Origin: an uncultured Oscillospiraceae bacterium | GTDB taxonomy: Bacteria > Bacillota > Clostridia > Oscillospirales > Acutalibacteraceae | NCBI GenBank assembly: GCA_905193225.1 | Contig: CAJJNV010000024.1 | Coordinates: 1-30,869 of the forward strand | Direction: 5' to 3' | Length of the DNA: 30,869 nucleotides | Shown here: in pieces, positions 7,594 to 15,163 of the stretch | Position numbering within the stretch: the stretch's first letter is position 1 | Layout: the number at the start of each line of letters is the position of its first letter | Notes under the pieces: model-generated | Seen by the model: only the letters and a program-made list of their open reading frames with translations | What the model was told of the DNA's origin: nothing | Databases searched by the model: none | Position numbers and translations under genes: made by a program

Positions 7594-8721
7594 TCACTCT
7601 CCCATATGATTTTCGAGAAATTCCACTATTTTTTCGGCCGAGCGCGAGGCTCCCTTCTTTTTTTGGGCGGCAATCATTTCGGCGCATTTTTGCGGGTCGT
7701 TTAAAAGTCCTATACCGCGAAGAGCCTGAAAAAGCACGCTTCTGGCCGATATGCTCATTCCGTTTTTGACAAAAAGGCGGCGGTTTCTGCTTTCGCAGCC
7801 GGGAATGGGCTTCATATGCACCATTGGCACACCCATAACCGTTCCCTCGGTGGAGGTTATACCTCCCGGCTTTGTATAAAACAGGTCGCAGGCCTCCATA
7901 TACCGTGCCACTTTGTCGGTATGCCCGACTATTTTAATCTTTTTTTCACCCAGATATTTATGGGAAAGACTTCTGAAAAGACGTTTGTTTGAACCACATA
8001 TGACCGCAAACTGCACATCGTCTCCCGTTCCCACAAGCAGGAATTTTAACAGAAGGCCGATATGTCCCGCTCCCATACTTCCGCCCATTATGAGAACGAT
8101 TTTTTTATTTTTCGAAAGGCCAAGCTCGTCACGGCACTGCTCCTTTCCTTTACGAACCAAAAAATCGGCCGAAACGGGAATACCCAGAGGCACAAGCTTT
8201 TTCTCGTCAAAGCCCCGCCTTTTAAATTCATCTATGCAGGCCTTGCCGGGAATCATTGTATAGTCGCAGTCCTCCTCTTCGAAAAAGGGCGTGCAGGTAT
8301 AATCGGTTGCCACGGCGACGGTAAGCGGGCAGCGCTCTCCCCTCTTTGAAAGCTCGGTCAAAGCAAGGGCGGGAAAGGTATGGGGCGCAATAACGGCGTC
8401 AAAATCGTTTTGATCAAGATAATCCTTAAGCTTATCGGCCACCTGAGCACAAGCGATATATACCGGCGATCTGACTCCCAGCGCACGGTCGGCATTGCTG
8501 ACCGCTCTGCCCATTCCGTAGGTCACACCGAAAACAAGCGGCACATTTTTGACCATTCCGATGTATGTTCCGCAAACGGCCTTTGATACCTTTTCCCCTG
8601 CAAGGGAAAGAAAGTCGGTTAAAACAGCGGTATGGCCCCGTTTTTCAAGTGCCTGTGCTATGGCTGCGCCGGCGGCATTGTGCCCGCCTCCGGTGTTGCA
8701 GGAAAGTATCAGAACCTTCAT
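7594..8721 (-). CDS. UgtP/MGDG-synthase-like diacylglycerol glycosyltransferase
   Basis: A 375-aa GT28-family glycosyltransferase that probably transfers glucose or galactose from a UDP-sugar to diacylglycerol at the inner membrane face, making glycolipids or the anchor for lipoteichoic acid. The N-terminal half carries the MGDG-synthase signature (SCNTGGGHNAAGAAIAQAL near residue 7, APHTFPA near 111). The C-terminal half has the nucleotide-sugar fold, with GGSMGAGHIG, a GHTDKVARYMEACDL segment and KPGGITSTE. Its length is close to B. subtilis UgtP. The AGGAGGAGAAAG ribosome-binding site upstream of ATG 8721 is strong. The plsY-like gene follows immediately, so this looks like a two-gene membrane-lipid operon. 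The sugar and the number of residues added cannot be inferred. Confidence 0.85.
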   Translation of the reverse strand: MKVLILSCNTGGGHNAAGAAIAQALEKRGHTAVLTDFLSLAGEKVSKAVCGTYIGMVKNVPLVFGVTYGMGRAVSNADRALGVRSPVYIACAQVADKLKDYLDQNDFDAVIAPHTFPALALTELSKRGERCPLTVAVATDYTCTPFFEEEDCDYTMIPGKACIDEFKRRGFDEKKLVPLGIPVSADFLVRKGKEQCRDELGLSKNKKIVLIMGGSMGAGHIGLLLKFLLVGTGDDVQFAVICGSNKRLFRSLSHKYLGEKKIKIVGHTDKVARYMEACDLFYTKPGGITSTEGTVMGVPMVHMKPIPGCESRNRRLFVKNGMSISARSVLFQALRGIGLLNDPQKCAEMIAAQKKKGASRSAEKIVEFLENHMGE

Positions 8722-8745
8722 CTTTCTCCTCCTCTTTAAACATCG

Positions 8746-8812
8746 TTAAACACTTTACGGCTTCTCTCGATTCTTTTGAACTGCGGCATTCCATTCATCG
8801 TCAACAAGCGTT
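8746..8812 (+). repeat. Degenerate partial copy of the 275-bp repeat
   Basis: CAC..TACGG.TTC.CTCG and GCGGCAT....TTCATC occur here with the same order and spacing as near the left end of the adjacent element that starts at 8838. It looks like an older truncated copy beside the intact one. Confidence 0.45.
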
Positions 8813-8837
8813 AGCGTCTGTTATATGGTCTGTTGAC

Positions 8838-9112
8838 TAAGCAACGGACGGTCGAACACCGTACGGTTTCGCTCGTCCCTTTTTCCGTGCGGCATCGCGT
8901 TCATCAACCATAGGCGCCGGCCTTACGGCCGATTTCAAACTTCCCCGCCCTGAAAAATGAACGGCAGAAACTCTTCGACCCTAAAAATAGGGGAATTTTT
9001 CGTTTTTGAAGTTTTGTCACGCCGATATACCGGCGTATTTCAAGTGGCGAAACGATAAAAACGGGGGATTTAACATTTTTAAGGCGTGCGGGGTTAGACC
9101 GTCTGTTGCTTA
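8838..9112 (+). mobile_element. 275-bp MITE-like element, copy A
   Basis: The segment begins TAAGCAACGGACGG and ends in an imperfect inverted copy (CCGTCTGTTGCTTA), giving terminal inverted repeats of about 27 bp with four mismatches. A second copy lies in the opposite orientation at 29092-29366, with the same length, no gaps and about 19 differences (about 93% identity by eye). There is no ORF inside. Both copies have TA at each outer edge, consistent with TA target duplication as made by IS630/Tc1-type transposases. Internal palindromes (CGGCC/GGCCG near 8930; ACGCCG/CCGGCGT near 9020) suggest a folded transcript. No transposase is in the window. Confidence 0.75.
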
Positions 9113-9277
9113 AAAAAAGTCCGGAGATCCAGCAGGATGCAATATCTCAATTCAATTATAACACATCGCAATATAAAAGCAAGCAAAGAAAAACGGCAGG
9201 GAAGAAATTTCTTTTTTGGAAAAAATCTTGCCCGCCCGCATTTGTTATTGTTTCGTTTAATTTACTTTCGCAATCAA

Positions 9278-9493
9278 TCAGAAGTTTTGCCGATCGTTCG
9301 GAAAATTAGAATCCTGATAATTAGGATTCTGGAAGTTAGGATCATAAGGTGTTCCGTAAGGCAAATGAGGCATAGCAGCGTCATATCTGACATACCTCGA
9401 GCTGCCGAAGGCCGTAACGGGAATGAAGATGACCGAAAGGAAAATAAGTCCCACGGCAAATCCGCCGCTGCGGCCGAATGCATTTATTGAAAA
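9278..9493 (-). pseudogene. C-terminal remnant of a small membrane-protein gene
   Basis: On the minus strand, the frame ending in TGA at 9280-9278 reads through a hydrophobic helix (GGFAVGLIFLSVIFIPVTAF) and then a Pro/Asn/Tyr-rich tail (PYDPNFQNPNYQDSNFPN). The helix, ending FGSSRY, resembles the C-terminal end of DUF5684-type membrane proteins of Clostridia. The frame is closed by TAA at 9496-9494 with no ATG or TTG start and no ribosome-binding site, so the front of the gene is missing. A GTG inside the helix is an unlikely start. The fragment sits in the same gene-poor strip as the 275-bp element, which suggests deletion by rearrangement. The family call is tentative; the coding character is fairly clear. 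Confidence 0.55.
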
Positions 9494-9604
9494 TTATCAG
9501 CGCACCAAAACATTTAATTCCGACATAACCTTATAGTAAAAGGCCTATAACTCTATTCATTTATATATAACTTAATTTTTAATGGTGTGAGCCAAAATAA
9601 GGTA

Positions 9605-9633
9605 TTGAAATTTTATTTTATGTGTGCTATACT
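9605..9633 (+). promoter_or_regulatory. Promoter of the LiaF-like gene
   Basis: TTGAAA (9605-9610), a 17-base spacer and TATACT (9628-9633). It puts the transcript start near 9640, so the ATG at 9622 cannot be used and the start at 9679 is confirmed. No inverted repeat typical of a LiaR operator was seen. Confidence 0.75.
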
Positions 9634-9678
9634 AAAAAAAAGCAATTTAAAACATCTGTTTTAAAAAGGAGCGTTACT

Positions 9679-10356
9679 ATGAAAAGAGTCAGCGGAATTT
9701 TATGGGGAATAGTACTTGCTGCGGTGGGTGTCATTATCGCTTTAAGCGGCCTCGGCATTATCACCCTCAACCTGTTTTTTGAAGGATGGTGGACGCTGTT
9801 TATCATCGTTCCCTGCCTTATCGGTCTTATAACCGACAGCGACAAAACCGGCAGCATCATCGGCATTTGCGTAGGCGTTCTTCTTTTGCTTGCCTGCCGA
9901 AAGGTGCTCAGCTTTATGATTCTGTGGAAACTCATCCTCGCCGCCATCATCATAATAATCGGCTTGAGGCTGATTTTCGGAAGCGTTTTTTCGGCAAAGG
10001 GCACCAAGGTATTTAAGTCGGTCAGGCAAAACGGCCGGTTTAAGAACGGTACTGCTGTTTTTGCGGGAACAAATCTCCGGTTTGACAATGAGCTTTTCGA
10101 CGGTGCCGGGCTTGCGGCCGTTTTCGGAGGACTGGAATGTGATCTGAGAAATGCCGTCATCAGCGGCGATTGCGCCATTAAGGCTACGGCAGTTTTCGGC
10201 GGAATTACCATTTATGCTCCCGAAGGGCTGACCGTTAAAATCAATTCCACAAGCGTATTCGGCGGCGCCGACGATCAGAGAAGTTCCAAGCAAAGCGGCG
10301 AACACACACTTTATATCAATGCCGCCTGCGTTTTCGGCGGAGTAACGGTTAAGTAA
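9679..10356 (+). CDS. LiaF-like membrane protein (cell-envelope stress family)
   Basis: A 225-aa protein with about four membrane helices in the first 105 residues (opening with GILWGIVLAAVGVII). The C-terminal domain is built from short beta repeats marked by AVFAG or VFGG: GTAVFAGTNLRF, LAAVFGGLECDL, ATAVFGGITIY, STSVFGGADD and ACVFGGVTVK. This is the layout of LiaF/YvqF proteins, where the C-terminal beta-solenoid faces the cytoplasm. LiaF restrains the LiaRS two-component system that reports cell-wall damage. No liaR or liaS is in the window and the gene stands alone, so its partner is unknown. The AAGGAG site at 9666-9671 and the promoter fix the start. Confidence 0.8.
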   Translation: MKRVSGILWGIVLAAVGVIIALSGLGIITLNLFFEGWWTLFIIVPCLIGLITDSDKTGSIIGICVGVLLLLACRKVLSFMILWKLILAAIIIIIGLRLIFGSVFSAKGTKVFKSVRQNGRFKNGTAVFAGTNLRFDNELFDGAGLAAVFGGLECDLRNAVISGDCAIKATAVFGGITIYAPEGLTVKINSTSVFGGADDQRSSKQSGEHTLYINAACVFGGVTVK

Positions 10357-10406
10357 TTGAATAAAGGAATTTTAAATAACATATTTAAATCAGAAATAGC
10401 AAGTGC

Positions 10407-10443
10407 AAAAAAGCGTCCGAGGAAAAATTTTCTCGGGCGCTTT
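10407..10443. terminator. Terminator between the convergent LiaF-like gene and hpf
   Basis: AAGCGTCCGAG pairs with CTCGGGCGCTT (10411-10421 with 10432-10442, one G-U pair) around an A/T loop. Six Ts follow on the minus strand and only three on the plus strand. It probably ends hpf and may help end the LiaF-like transcript. A second, weaker dyad (AACAGCC/GGCTGTT, 10523-10550) lies between it and hpf. Confidence 0.65.
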
Positions 10444-10599
10444 GAATATCGCACAAATCTGCGAATCTAATGAGCATATGGCAATTATCCTGAAAAGATA
10501 TTTAAGCAATTAAACACAACGGAACAGCCTTAACAGGATGCCCGGCTGTTAAGCGATCATATTTTTAACACAGCCGTTTGTCACAGATATTTTGTCTTT

Positions 10600-11124
10600 T
10601 TAATTTTCGGGGCAAAGCAGGCCGTAATTACCGTCCTTGCGGCGGTAAACAACATTGATCTCGCCCGAATGCATATCCCTGAACATAAAGAACTGGTGGC
10701 CGATAAGATTCATCTGCAGCACCGCTTCTTCGGCATCCATAGGTTTAACGGGAAAATGCTTGCTTCGGACAATTCTGATCTCGCCCTCTTCATCGATTTC
10801 GTCACCGTCAGGCGGAAGTTCAAAGGTAACCTCCTTAAGCTTTTTCTCCACCCGCGTTTTGTTTTTACGCAGCTTTCTTACAAGGTCATCTATGGTTTTG
10901 TCAAGCGCCTCTTCCATCATCGGAGCCGAGCACTCGGCACGGTAAACAATTCCGTCCTTGCGAAGGGTGGTTTCAACCGTCTGCCATTCTTTTTCGACCG
11001 TCACGGTGATTTTAGCATCGGCATCGTCTCCGAAAATGCGCTGAATTTTTTTCATTTTCTGTTCCGCATAATCGCGAAAACTGTCTTTGAGATTGAATTT
11101 ACGTCCGGTGATGGTAATGTTCAT
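10600..11124 (-). CDS. hpf: Ribosome hibernation promoting factor, long form
   Basis: A 174-aa protein that binds idle 70S ribosomes and pairs them into 100S dimers. The N-terminal S30AE domain (about 1-95, MNITITGRKFNLKDSFRDYA...) blocks the decoding site. After a charged linker, the C-terminal domain (about 115-170, VRSKHFPVKPMDAEEAVLQM...FRDMHSGEINVVYRRKDGNYGLL) mediates dimerisation, as in the long HPF of most Firmicutes. ATG 11124 has AAGGAG at 11139-11134 with nine bases spacing. Upstream in-frame codons do not look coding and contain the promoter, so a longer protein is rejected. It is monocistronic. Confidence 0.95.
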   Translation of the reverse strand: MNITITGRKFNLKDSFRDYAEQKMKKIQRIFGDDADAKITVTVEKEWQTVETTLRKDGIVYRAECSAPMMEEALDKTIDDLVRKLRKNKTRVEKKLKEVTFELPPDGDEIDEEGEIRIVRSKHFPVKPMDAEEAVLQMNLIGHQFFMFRDMHSGEINVVYRRKDGNYGLLCPEN

Positions 11125-11196
11125 ACATTTCAACTCCTTGAAGAAACTGAGCATCGGGAAAAGTGTAGTGTCGTTCTTTTCCTTTTTGCTGTTTAC

Positions 11197-11202
11197 ATTA
11201 TA
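11197..11202 (-). promoter_or_regulatory. Extended -10 promoter for hpf
   Basis: TATAAT (11202-11197) is preceded by TGG, giving the extended -10 form, and no good -35 is visible at the proper distance. The transcript leader would be about 65 bases. Confidence 0.6.
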
Positions 11203-11420
11203 CCACAAGTGCACTAAAAAATAAAGATTGATTTTTAAATTTTTTATGAAATATTTTGATATATTAAAACGCGTTAAAAAACGGTTAAAAATTCTTTTTC
11301 GGCAAATTCTCAAGCTAACAATGTACAACCTCCGATGCTTAAGTTATTATCAATCATTCATAGCGGCCGATCATTGTCGAATTATGGGGAATGAATTTTA
11401 GATTTTTTATAATTTTGCTA

Positions 11421-11449
11421 TTTACATTTTATGGGATGTGTGCTATTAT
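11421..11449 (+). promoter_or_regulatory. Putative promoter for an intergenic transcript
   Basis: TTTACA (11421-11426), a 17-base spacer and TATTAT (11444-11449). The surrounding TTTTATG..TGTGTGCTAT resembles the promoter at 9605-9633. No credible protein gene follows on this strand. Confidence 0.5.
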
Positions 11450-11455
11450 ACTTGT

Positions 11456-11672
11456 ACAACTCCCTCATACCCTATTCCCTTTTTTGTCGGCGCGTCGACT
11501 TTTGCTTTTGGCACCTGTGTGTCGGGATCTCAGGCGGCGCGCTCTTTTTTTAAGCAATCATGCGTGCGACCTGCTTTGGCCGGATTTTTATTGCACGAAA
11601 TTCGTTTCGGTTGTCTGCACAATTCTCTCATTTTAATAAACGCTTTGCAAAAGCAAAGCCACTTTTTCTTTT
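11456..11672 (+). ncRNA. Candidate structured small RNA, about 215 nt
   Basis: Between the promoter at 11421-11449 and a terminator-like hairpin (GCTTTGC/GCAAAGC, 11642-11659, followed by a T-rich run) lies sequence with no ribosome-binding site and no protein-like frame. A strong internal hairpin forms from CAGG..GCGCGC (from about 11531) with GCGTGC..CCTG (to about 11574), closed further out by UCGG/CCGG. GTCG/CGAC forms a smaller one near 11490. The size and single-gene layout fit a regulatory RNA such as a 6S-like RNA, but I cannot match a known family and the call rests on layout and folding only. Confidence 0.35.
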
Positions 11673-11754
11673 ATCTATTCTCTAGTATCTTTTATCCGAA
11701 AACTGCAATCAAGAGAAAAACGAAGGAACGAAAAAAAGAAAAATGAAAAGAATC

Positions 11755-11797
11755 AAAAAGAAACGGCAATCTTCTGACGAAAATTGCCGTTTCTTTT

Positions 11798-11798
<1 letters not shown>
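11755..11798. terminator. Terminator of tRNA-His, perfect 16-bp stem
   Basis: The 16-base arm 11755-11770 is the exact reverse complement of 11783-11798, with a 12-base loop. The minus-strand read ends in TTTTTG followed by T-rich sequence. The arm shares AGAAACGGCAA with the terminator after tRNA-Ser (16280-16325). Confidence 0.92.
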
Positions 11799-11875
<77 letters not shown>

Positions 11876-11890
11876 ATATCTGACCCGCTT

Positions 11891-11918
11891 ATTATAACAG
11901 AAAAATAAAATAATGCAA
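11891..11918 (-). promoter_or_regulatory. Promoter of tRNA-His
   Basis: TTGCAT (11918-11913), a 16-base spacer and TATAAT (11896-11891) lie just upstream of the tRNA 5' end. Confidence 0.75.
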
Positions 11919-12158
11919 CCCCTAATTTGAATTTTTTCAAAAAATTTTATTCGGCATCATTTTCACCCTGTCAAAACGGGTCATCTTCAAGGGTTTTTTT
12001 AATACTTGAAAAATCTTCCTAAAAAGCTTTTAAAGCTTCTTCTCTAATTTCATTGCATCAAAAGGAAAATCGAGCTTGCCGCTTTTTCTGTCGGCAAAAA
12101 TTCTTTTGACAGACGAGCATTACGCGCAAATGTAACTAAAGCAAAGCTTCATATTCGC
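11919..12158. other. Spacer after argH, no gene recognised
   Basis: AT-rich sequence with several small dyads: TTGCCG/CGGCAA near 12078-12101, a palindromic AAGCTT pair near 12035, and ACCC/GGGT near 11975. Short minus-strand frames here look weakly protein-like but lack starts and ribosome-binding sites. None of the hairpins has a convincing T-run on the argH side, so how argH transcription ends is unclear. Confidence 0.4.
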
Positions 12159-13529
12159 TTAGTCAGCTTTTTGCTTTATATATTCTATCTGCGAAAGCAC
12201 AGATTGTCCCGAGGCACATCCTTTAGATCTTCTTCTGACCACCGCCGCTTCGAGATTTACCGCTTCAAAAATGCCGTCGTCAAACAGCTCGGAAAAGTTC
12301 TTATATTCCGAAAGCTCAAGGTTTTCAAGTGTGATATCCTTTTCGGTGCAATAGGCCACAATCTCGCCTGTTATGCGATAGGCTTCTCTGAAGGGCAGTC
12401 CCTTGGAGCAAAGGTAATCGGCGCAGTCGGTGGCGTTTATAAAGCCCTTTGCGGCGGCAGCCCTCATATTTTCGGGCAGAGCGGTAAGGCTTTCAAGCAT
12501 CGGAGTAAATACGGTCAGGCATTTTTTAACCGTTATGACCGAATCGAAAATTGCCTCCTTGTCCTCCTGCATATCCTTGTTGTATGCAAGAGGTATACCC
12601 TTTAGAAGGGTCAAAAGGGCGTTAAGATCACCGTATACCCGACCGGTCTTGCCCCTTATAAGCTCGGCAATATCGGGGTTTTTCTTTTGCGGCATAATGC
12701 TCGATCCGGTGGAAAATGCGTCCGAAAGGCGCACAAAACGGAATTCCCACGAGCACCACATAATTATTTCCTCGCAAAAACGGGAAAGGTGCATCATAAT
12801 AAGGGCAATGTCGGCTGCAAGCTCAACGCAGAAATCCCTGTCCGAAACCCCGTCAATGCTGTTCATACAAGCTTCATCAAAGCCGAGAAGCTCGGCCGTG
12901 CGGTCGCGGTTTATGGGAAACGCCGTTCCCGAAAGGGCACAGCTGCCGAGAGGGCTGACATTAAGCCGCTTGCGGCAATCCAAAAGCCGCTGCCTGTCCC
13001 GCAGAAACATCATACCGTAGGCGCAGAGATGATGTCCGAAGGTTATAGGCTGGGCGCGCTGAAGGTGTGTGTATCCCGGCATTACGGTATCCTTATACTG
13101 CCCTGCCTTATGGCATATGACCGCCAAAAGGTCGCTCAAAAGCTTTGATATTTCGTCGGTTTGTTCTCTTAAATAAAGGCGGATGTCCACCGCCACCTGG
13201 TCGTTGCGGCTTCTGGCCGTATGAAGGCGTTTTCCTGCGTCGCCGATGCGCTTTGTAAGCTCAAATTCCACAAAGCTGTGTATGTCCTCGGCAGAAGGGT
13301 CGATTTCAAGGCTCCCCTCTTCTATTTCTTTAAGAATATTTTTAAGGGTGTCGACAATTTTTTTGCTATCGTCATTTGAAATTATGCCCTGCTCGCAAAG
13401 CATTGTTGCATGGGCAATCGACCCTTCAATATCCTGTTTATACATTGCTCCGTCGAAGGAAATCGACGAGTTGAAATCGTCGGCGTTTTCGTTTAAAGCG
13501 GCGTGCAATCCGTTTTCCCAAAGTTTCAC
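12159..13529 (-). CDS. argH: Argininosuccinate lyase
   Basis: A 456-aa cytosolic enzyme that splits argininosuccinate to arginine and fumarate, the last step of arginine synthesis. It belongs to the fumarase/aspartase superfamily. The signature loop GSSIMPQKKNPD is intact, as are the HTARSRNDQVA segment and TPGYTHLQ-like motif (MPGYTHLQRAQP). I chose GTG 13529 because AAGGAG (13542-13537) lies seven bases upstream and MKLW matches the family start. ATG 13535 is only one base from that site. The usual MKLWGGRF is MKLWENGL here, a small deviation. The gene follows argG on the same strand across a spacer with two hairpins, so expression may be partly separate. Confidence 0.95.
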   Translation of the reverse strand: MKLWENGLHAALNENADDFNSSISFDGAMYKQDIEGSIAHATMLCEQGIISNDDSKKIVDTLKNILKEIEEGSLEIDPSAEDIHSFVEFELTKRIGDAGKRLHTARSRNDQVAVDIRLYLREQTDEISKLLSDLLAVICHKAGQYKDTVMPGYTHLQRAQPITFGHHLCAYGMMFLRDRQRLLDCRKRLNVSPLGSCALSGTAFPINRDRTAELLGFDEACMNSIDGVSDRDFCVELAADIALIMMHLSRFCEEIIMWCSWEFRFVRLSDAFSTGSSIMPQKKNPDIAELIRGKTGRVYGDLNALLTLLKGIPLAYNKDMQEDKEAIFDSVITVKKCLTVFTPMLESLTALPENMRAAAAKGFINATDCADYLCSKGLPFREAYRITGEIVAYCTEKDITLENLELSEYKNFSELFDDGIFEAVNLEAAVVRRRSKGCASGQSVLSQIEYIKQKAD

Positions 13530-13564
13530 AAACATTCTCCTTAATATCAGGTGTTGAATAATCC

Positions 13565-13629
13565 CCTGTCCGCAATTCCACGGGTGTCGGTTTGTCGGTG
13601 CTGTCCGGGCGACATACCCGTGCGGCAGG
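13565..13629. promoter_or_regulatory. Long imperfect stem-loop in the argG-argH spacer
   Basis: CCTG.CCGC and CACGGGT..TCG on the left pair with CGA..ACCCGTG, CGG and CAGG on the right (outer CCTG/CAGG at 13565-13568 and 13626-13629), with small bulges. On the plus strand a T-run follows. On the minus strand it lies about 25 bases before the argH ribosome-binding site, so it could act as a processing, stability or attenuation element. Confidence 0.5.
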
Positions 13630-13663
13630 TTTTTTCTTTACAAAATTGCTTCTCTATCAAAAT

Positions 13664-13693
13664 ATGCCCTCGGGAGTTTCCCGCCGAGGGCAT
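13664..13693 (-). terminator. Hairpin after argG, partial terminator
   Basis: ATGCCCTCGG (13664-13673) pairs perfectly with CCGAGGGCAT (13684-13693). On the minus strand only ATTTTG follows, a short T-run, so readthrough into argH is plausible. Confidence 0.6.
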
Positions 13694-13709
13694 TGAAATT
13701 AAAGCTTTA

Positions 13710-14936
13710 TCAGTTATCCTTTTTCTCGAGCAACGCCTTGACCTTAATGGGCAGTCCGAAAAGATTGATAAATCCGTCGGCATCCTTCTGGTTGTAAACA
13801 TTATCGGCGTCGAAGGTGGCAAATTCCTCGCTGTAAAGGGAATGGGGAGATGTGACTCCGGCATTGATCATATTGCCCTTATAAAGCTTGAGCTTTACAT
13901 CGCCGGTAACATTCTCCTGGGTCTTATCCACAAAGGCCGAAAGAGCTTCTCTGAGAGGGGTAAACCACTTGCCGTAGTATACAAGCTCGGCAAATTTAGG
14001 AGCAATAAGCTCTTTATAATGCATAGTGTCTCTGTCGACGCAGATGGTCTCGAGCACCGAATGAGCCTTGTAAAGAATGGCGCCGCCGGGAGTCTCGTAT
14101 ACGCCTCTCGACTTCATACCGACAAGCCTGTTTTCCACGATGTCGGCAAGGCCTATTCCATTTTCGCCGCCGAGCTTATTGAGGGTTTCGACGATTTCCA
14201 CAGCCGACATTTTCTTGCCGTCCACAGCCACCGGAATGCCCTTTTCAAAGGAAATGGTAACATAGGTGGGCTTGTCGGGAGCCTGTTCGGGAGAAACGCC
14301 CAGCTCCAGGAAGCCTTCCTTATTATACTGAGGTTCGTTGGCGGGATCCTCAAGGTCAAGTCCCTCGTGGGAAAGGTGCCAGAGGTTTTTATCCTTGGAA
14401 TAGTTGGTCTCTCTGTTTATTTTAAGGGGAATGTCGTGAGCCTCGGCATAGTCGATCTCTTCATCCCTCGATTTAATGTCCCATATTCTCCAGGGAGCTA
14501 TTATTTCCATTTCGGGAGCAAGTGCCTTAATGGTAAGCTCAAAACGCACCTGATCGTTGCCCTTACCGGTGCAGCCGTGGCAGATGGCGTCGGCACCCTC
14601 GGCCTTGGCTATTTCGCAGATCCTCTTGGCAATGGAGGGTCTTGCAAAGGCGGTGCCCAGCAGATATTCTCCCTCGTAAACCGCTCCGGCTTTAAGGGTG
14701 GGCCAGATGTAATCCTCAACAAATTCCTGTCTTAAATCCTCAACATAAAGCTTGGAAGCGCCGGTTTTAAGAGCCTTTTCCTCAAGTCCGTCAAGCTCGG
14801 TTCCCTGCCCCACATCACCCGAAACGGCAATGACCTCGCAGTTATTGTAGTTTTCCTTAAGCCAAGGAATGATTATCGAGGTGTCAAGTCCGCCGGAATA
14901 GGCAAGAACGACCTTTTTAATATCCTTTTTATCCAT
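13710..14936 (-). CDS. argG: Argininosuccinate synthase
   Basis: A 408-aa cytosolic enzyme that joins citrulline and aspartate using ATP (released as AMP and pyrophosphate) to make argininosuccinate. The N-type ATP-pyrophosphatase loop SGGLDTS is at residues 14-20. Further family segments are GTAFARPSIAKR, HGCTGKGNDQVRFE, and TPGGAIL-like ETPGGAILYKAHS near the C-terminal domain. The length is typical. GGAGGAAATTAAA before ATG 14936 gives a good start. Its own promoter is at 15043-15070 and argH follows. No carbamoyl-phosphate or ornithine carbamoyltransferase genes are in the window. Confidence 0.97.
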   Translation of the reverse strand: MDKKDIKKVVLAYSGGLDTSIIIPWLKENYNNCEVIAVSGDVGQGTELDGLEEKALKTGASKLYVEDLRQEFVEDYIWPTLKAGAVYEGEYLLGTAFARPSIAKRICEIAKAEGADAICHGCTGKGNDQVRFELTIKALAPEMEIIAPWRIWDIKSRDEEIDYAEAHDIPLKINRETNYSKDKNLWHLSHEGLDLEDPANEPQYNKEGFLELGVSPEQAPDKPTYVTISFEKGIPVAVDGKKMSAVEIVETLNKLGGENGIGLADIVENRLVGMKSRGVYETPGGAILYKAHSVLETICVDRDTMHYKELIAPKFAELVYYGKWFTPLREALSAFVDKTQENVTGDVKLKLYKGNMINAGVTSPHSLYSEEFATFDADNVYNQKDADGFINLFGLPIKVKALLEKKDN

Positions 14937-15042
14937 TTTAATTTCCTCCCGAAAATTTTGTTTATTCTTTTGAACCGAGTTTTTAAACCTATAATCGGAC
15001 GCCTATCTGCCAAAATCGGTACCGCTCGGTTGATTTATCTGA

Positions 15043-15070
15043 ATTATACCACTTTAAATTCATTTGTCAA
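15043..15070 (-). promoter_or_regulatory. argG promoter with overlapping inverted repeat
   Basis: TTGACA (15070-15065), a 16-base spacer and TATAAT (15048-15043) preceded by TGG. The half-sites TGAATT (15040-15045) and AATTCA (15057-15062) form an inverted repeat over the spacer and -10. It is too widely spaced for a standard ARG box, so any ArgR role is a guess. The leader of about 100 bases contains AACCGAG/CTCGGTT, which could pair. Confidence 0.75.
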
Positions 15071-15163
15071 GAGAAAAATTTATTTTTTTTCATATTTTTT
15101 GCATAAATATTCAGACAATATGCAACTATCTTCATTTCAGATTTTTTTCTTACAAAGCACAGA

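Noticed and set aside
9274..9483. 69-codon minus-strand frame with ATG at 9483
   Set aside because: It is out of frame with the clearly protein-like remnant at 9278-9493 and has poor composition.
11391..11746. Plus-strand frames of 81 and 102 codons after the promoter at 11421
   Set aside because: No ribosome-binding site. One starts upstream of the transcription start and both have low-complexity, non-protein-like composition. I prefer an RNA interpretation.
12003..12150. Short minus-strand frames after argH that look slightly protein-like
   Set aside because: Each is under 35 codons, is interrupted by stops and has no start signal. Two frames look equally good, so there is no firm evidence.
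13551..14735. Long plus-strand open frame (394 codons) opposite argG
   Set aside because: It lies antisense to a clear argG, has no ribosome-binding site and its translation matches no family I know; it is a codon-bias shadow.
14937..15042. T-box or arginine riboswitch in the argG leader
   Set aside because: The leader is only about 100 bases and lacks the T-box GGUGG sequence and a terminator/antiterminator pair.
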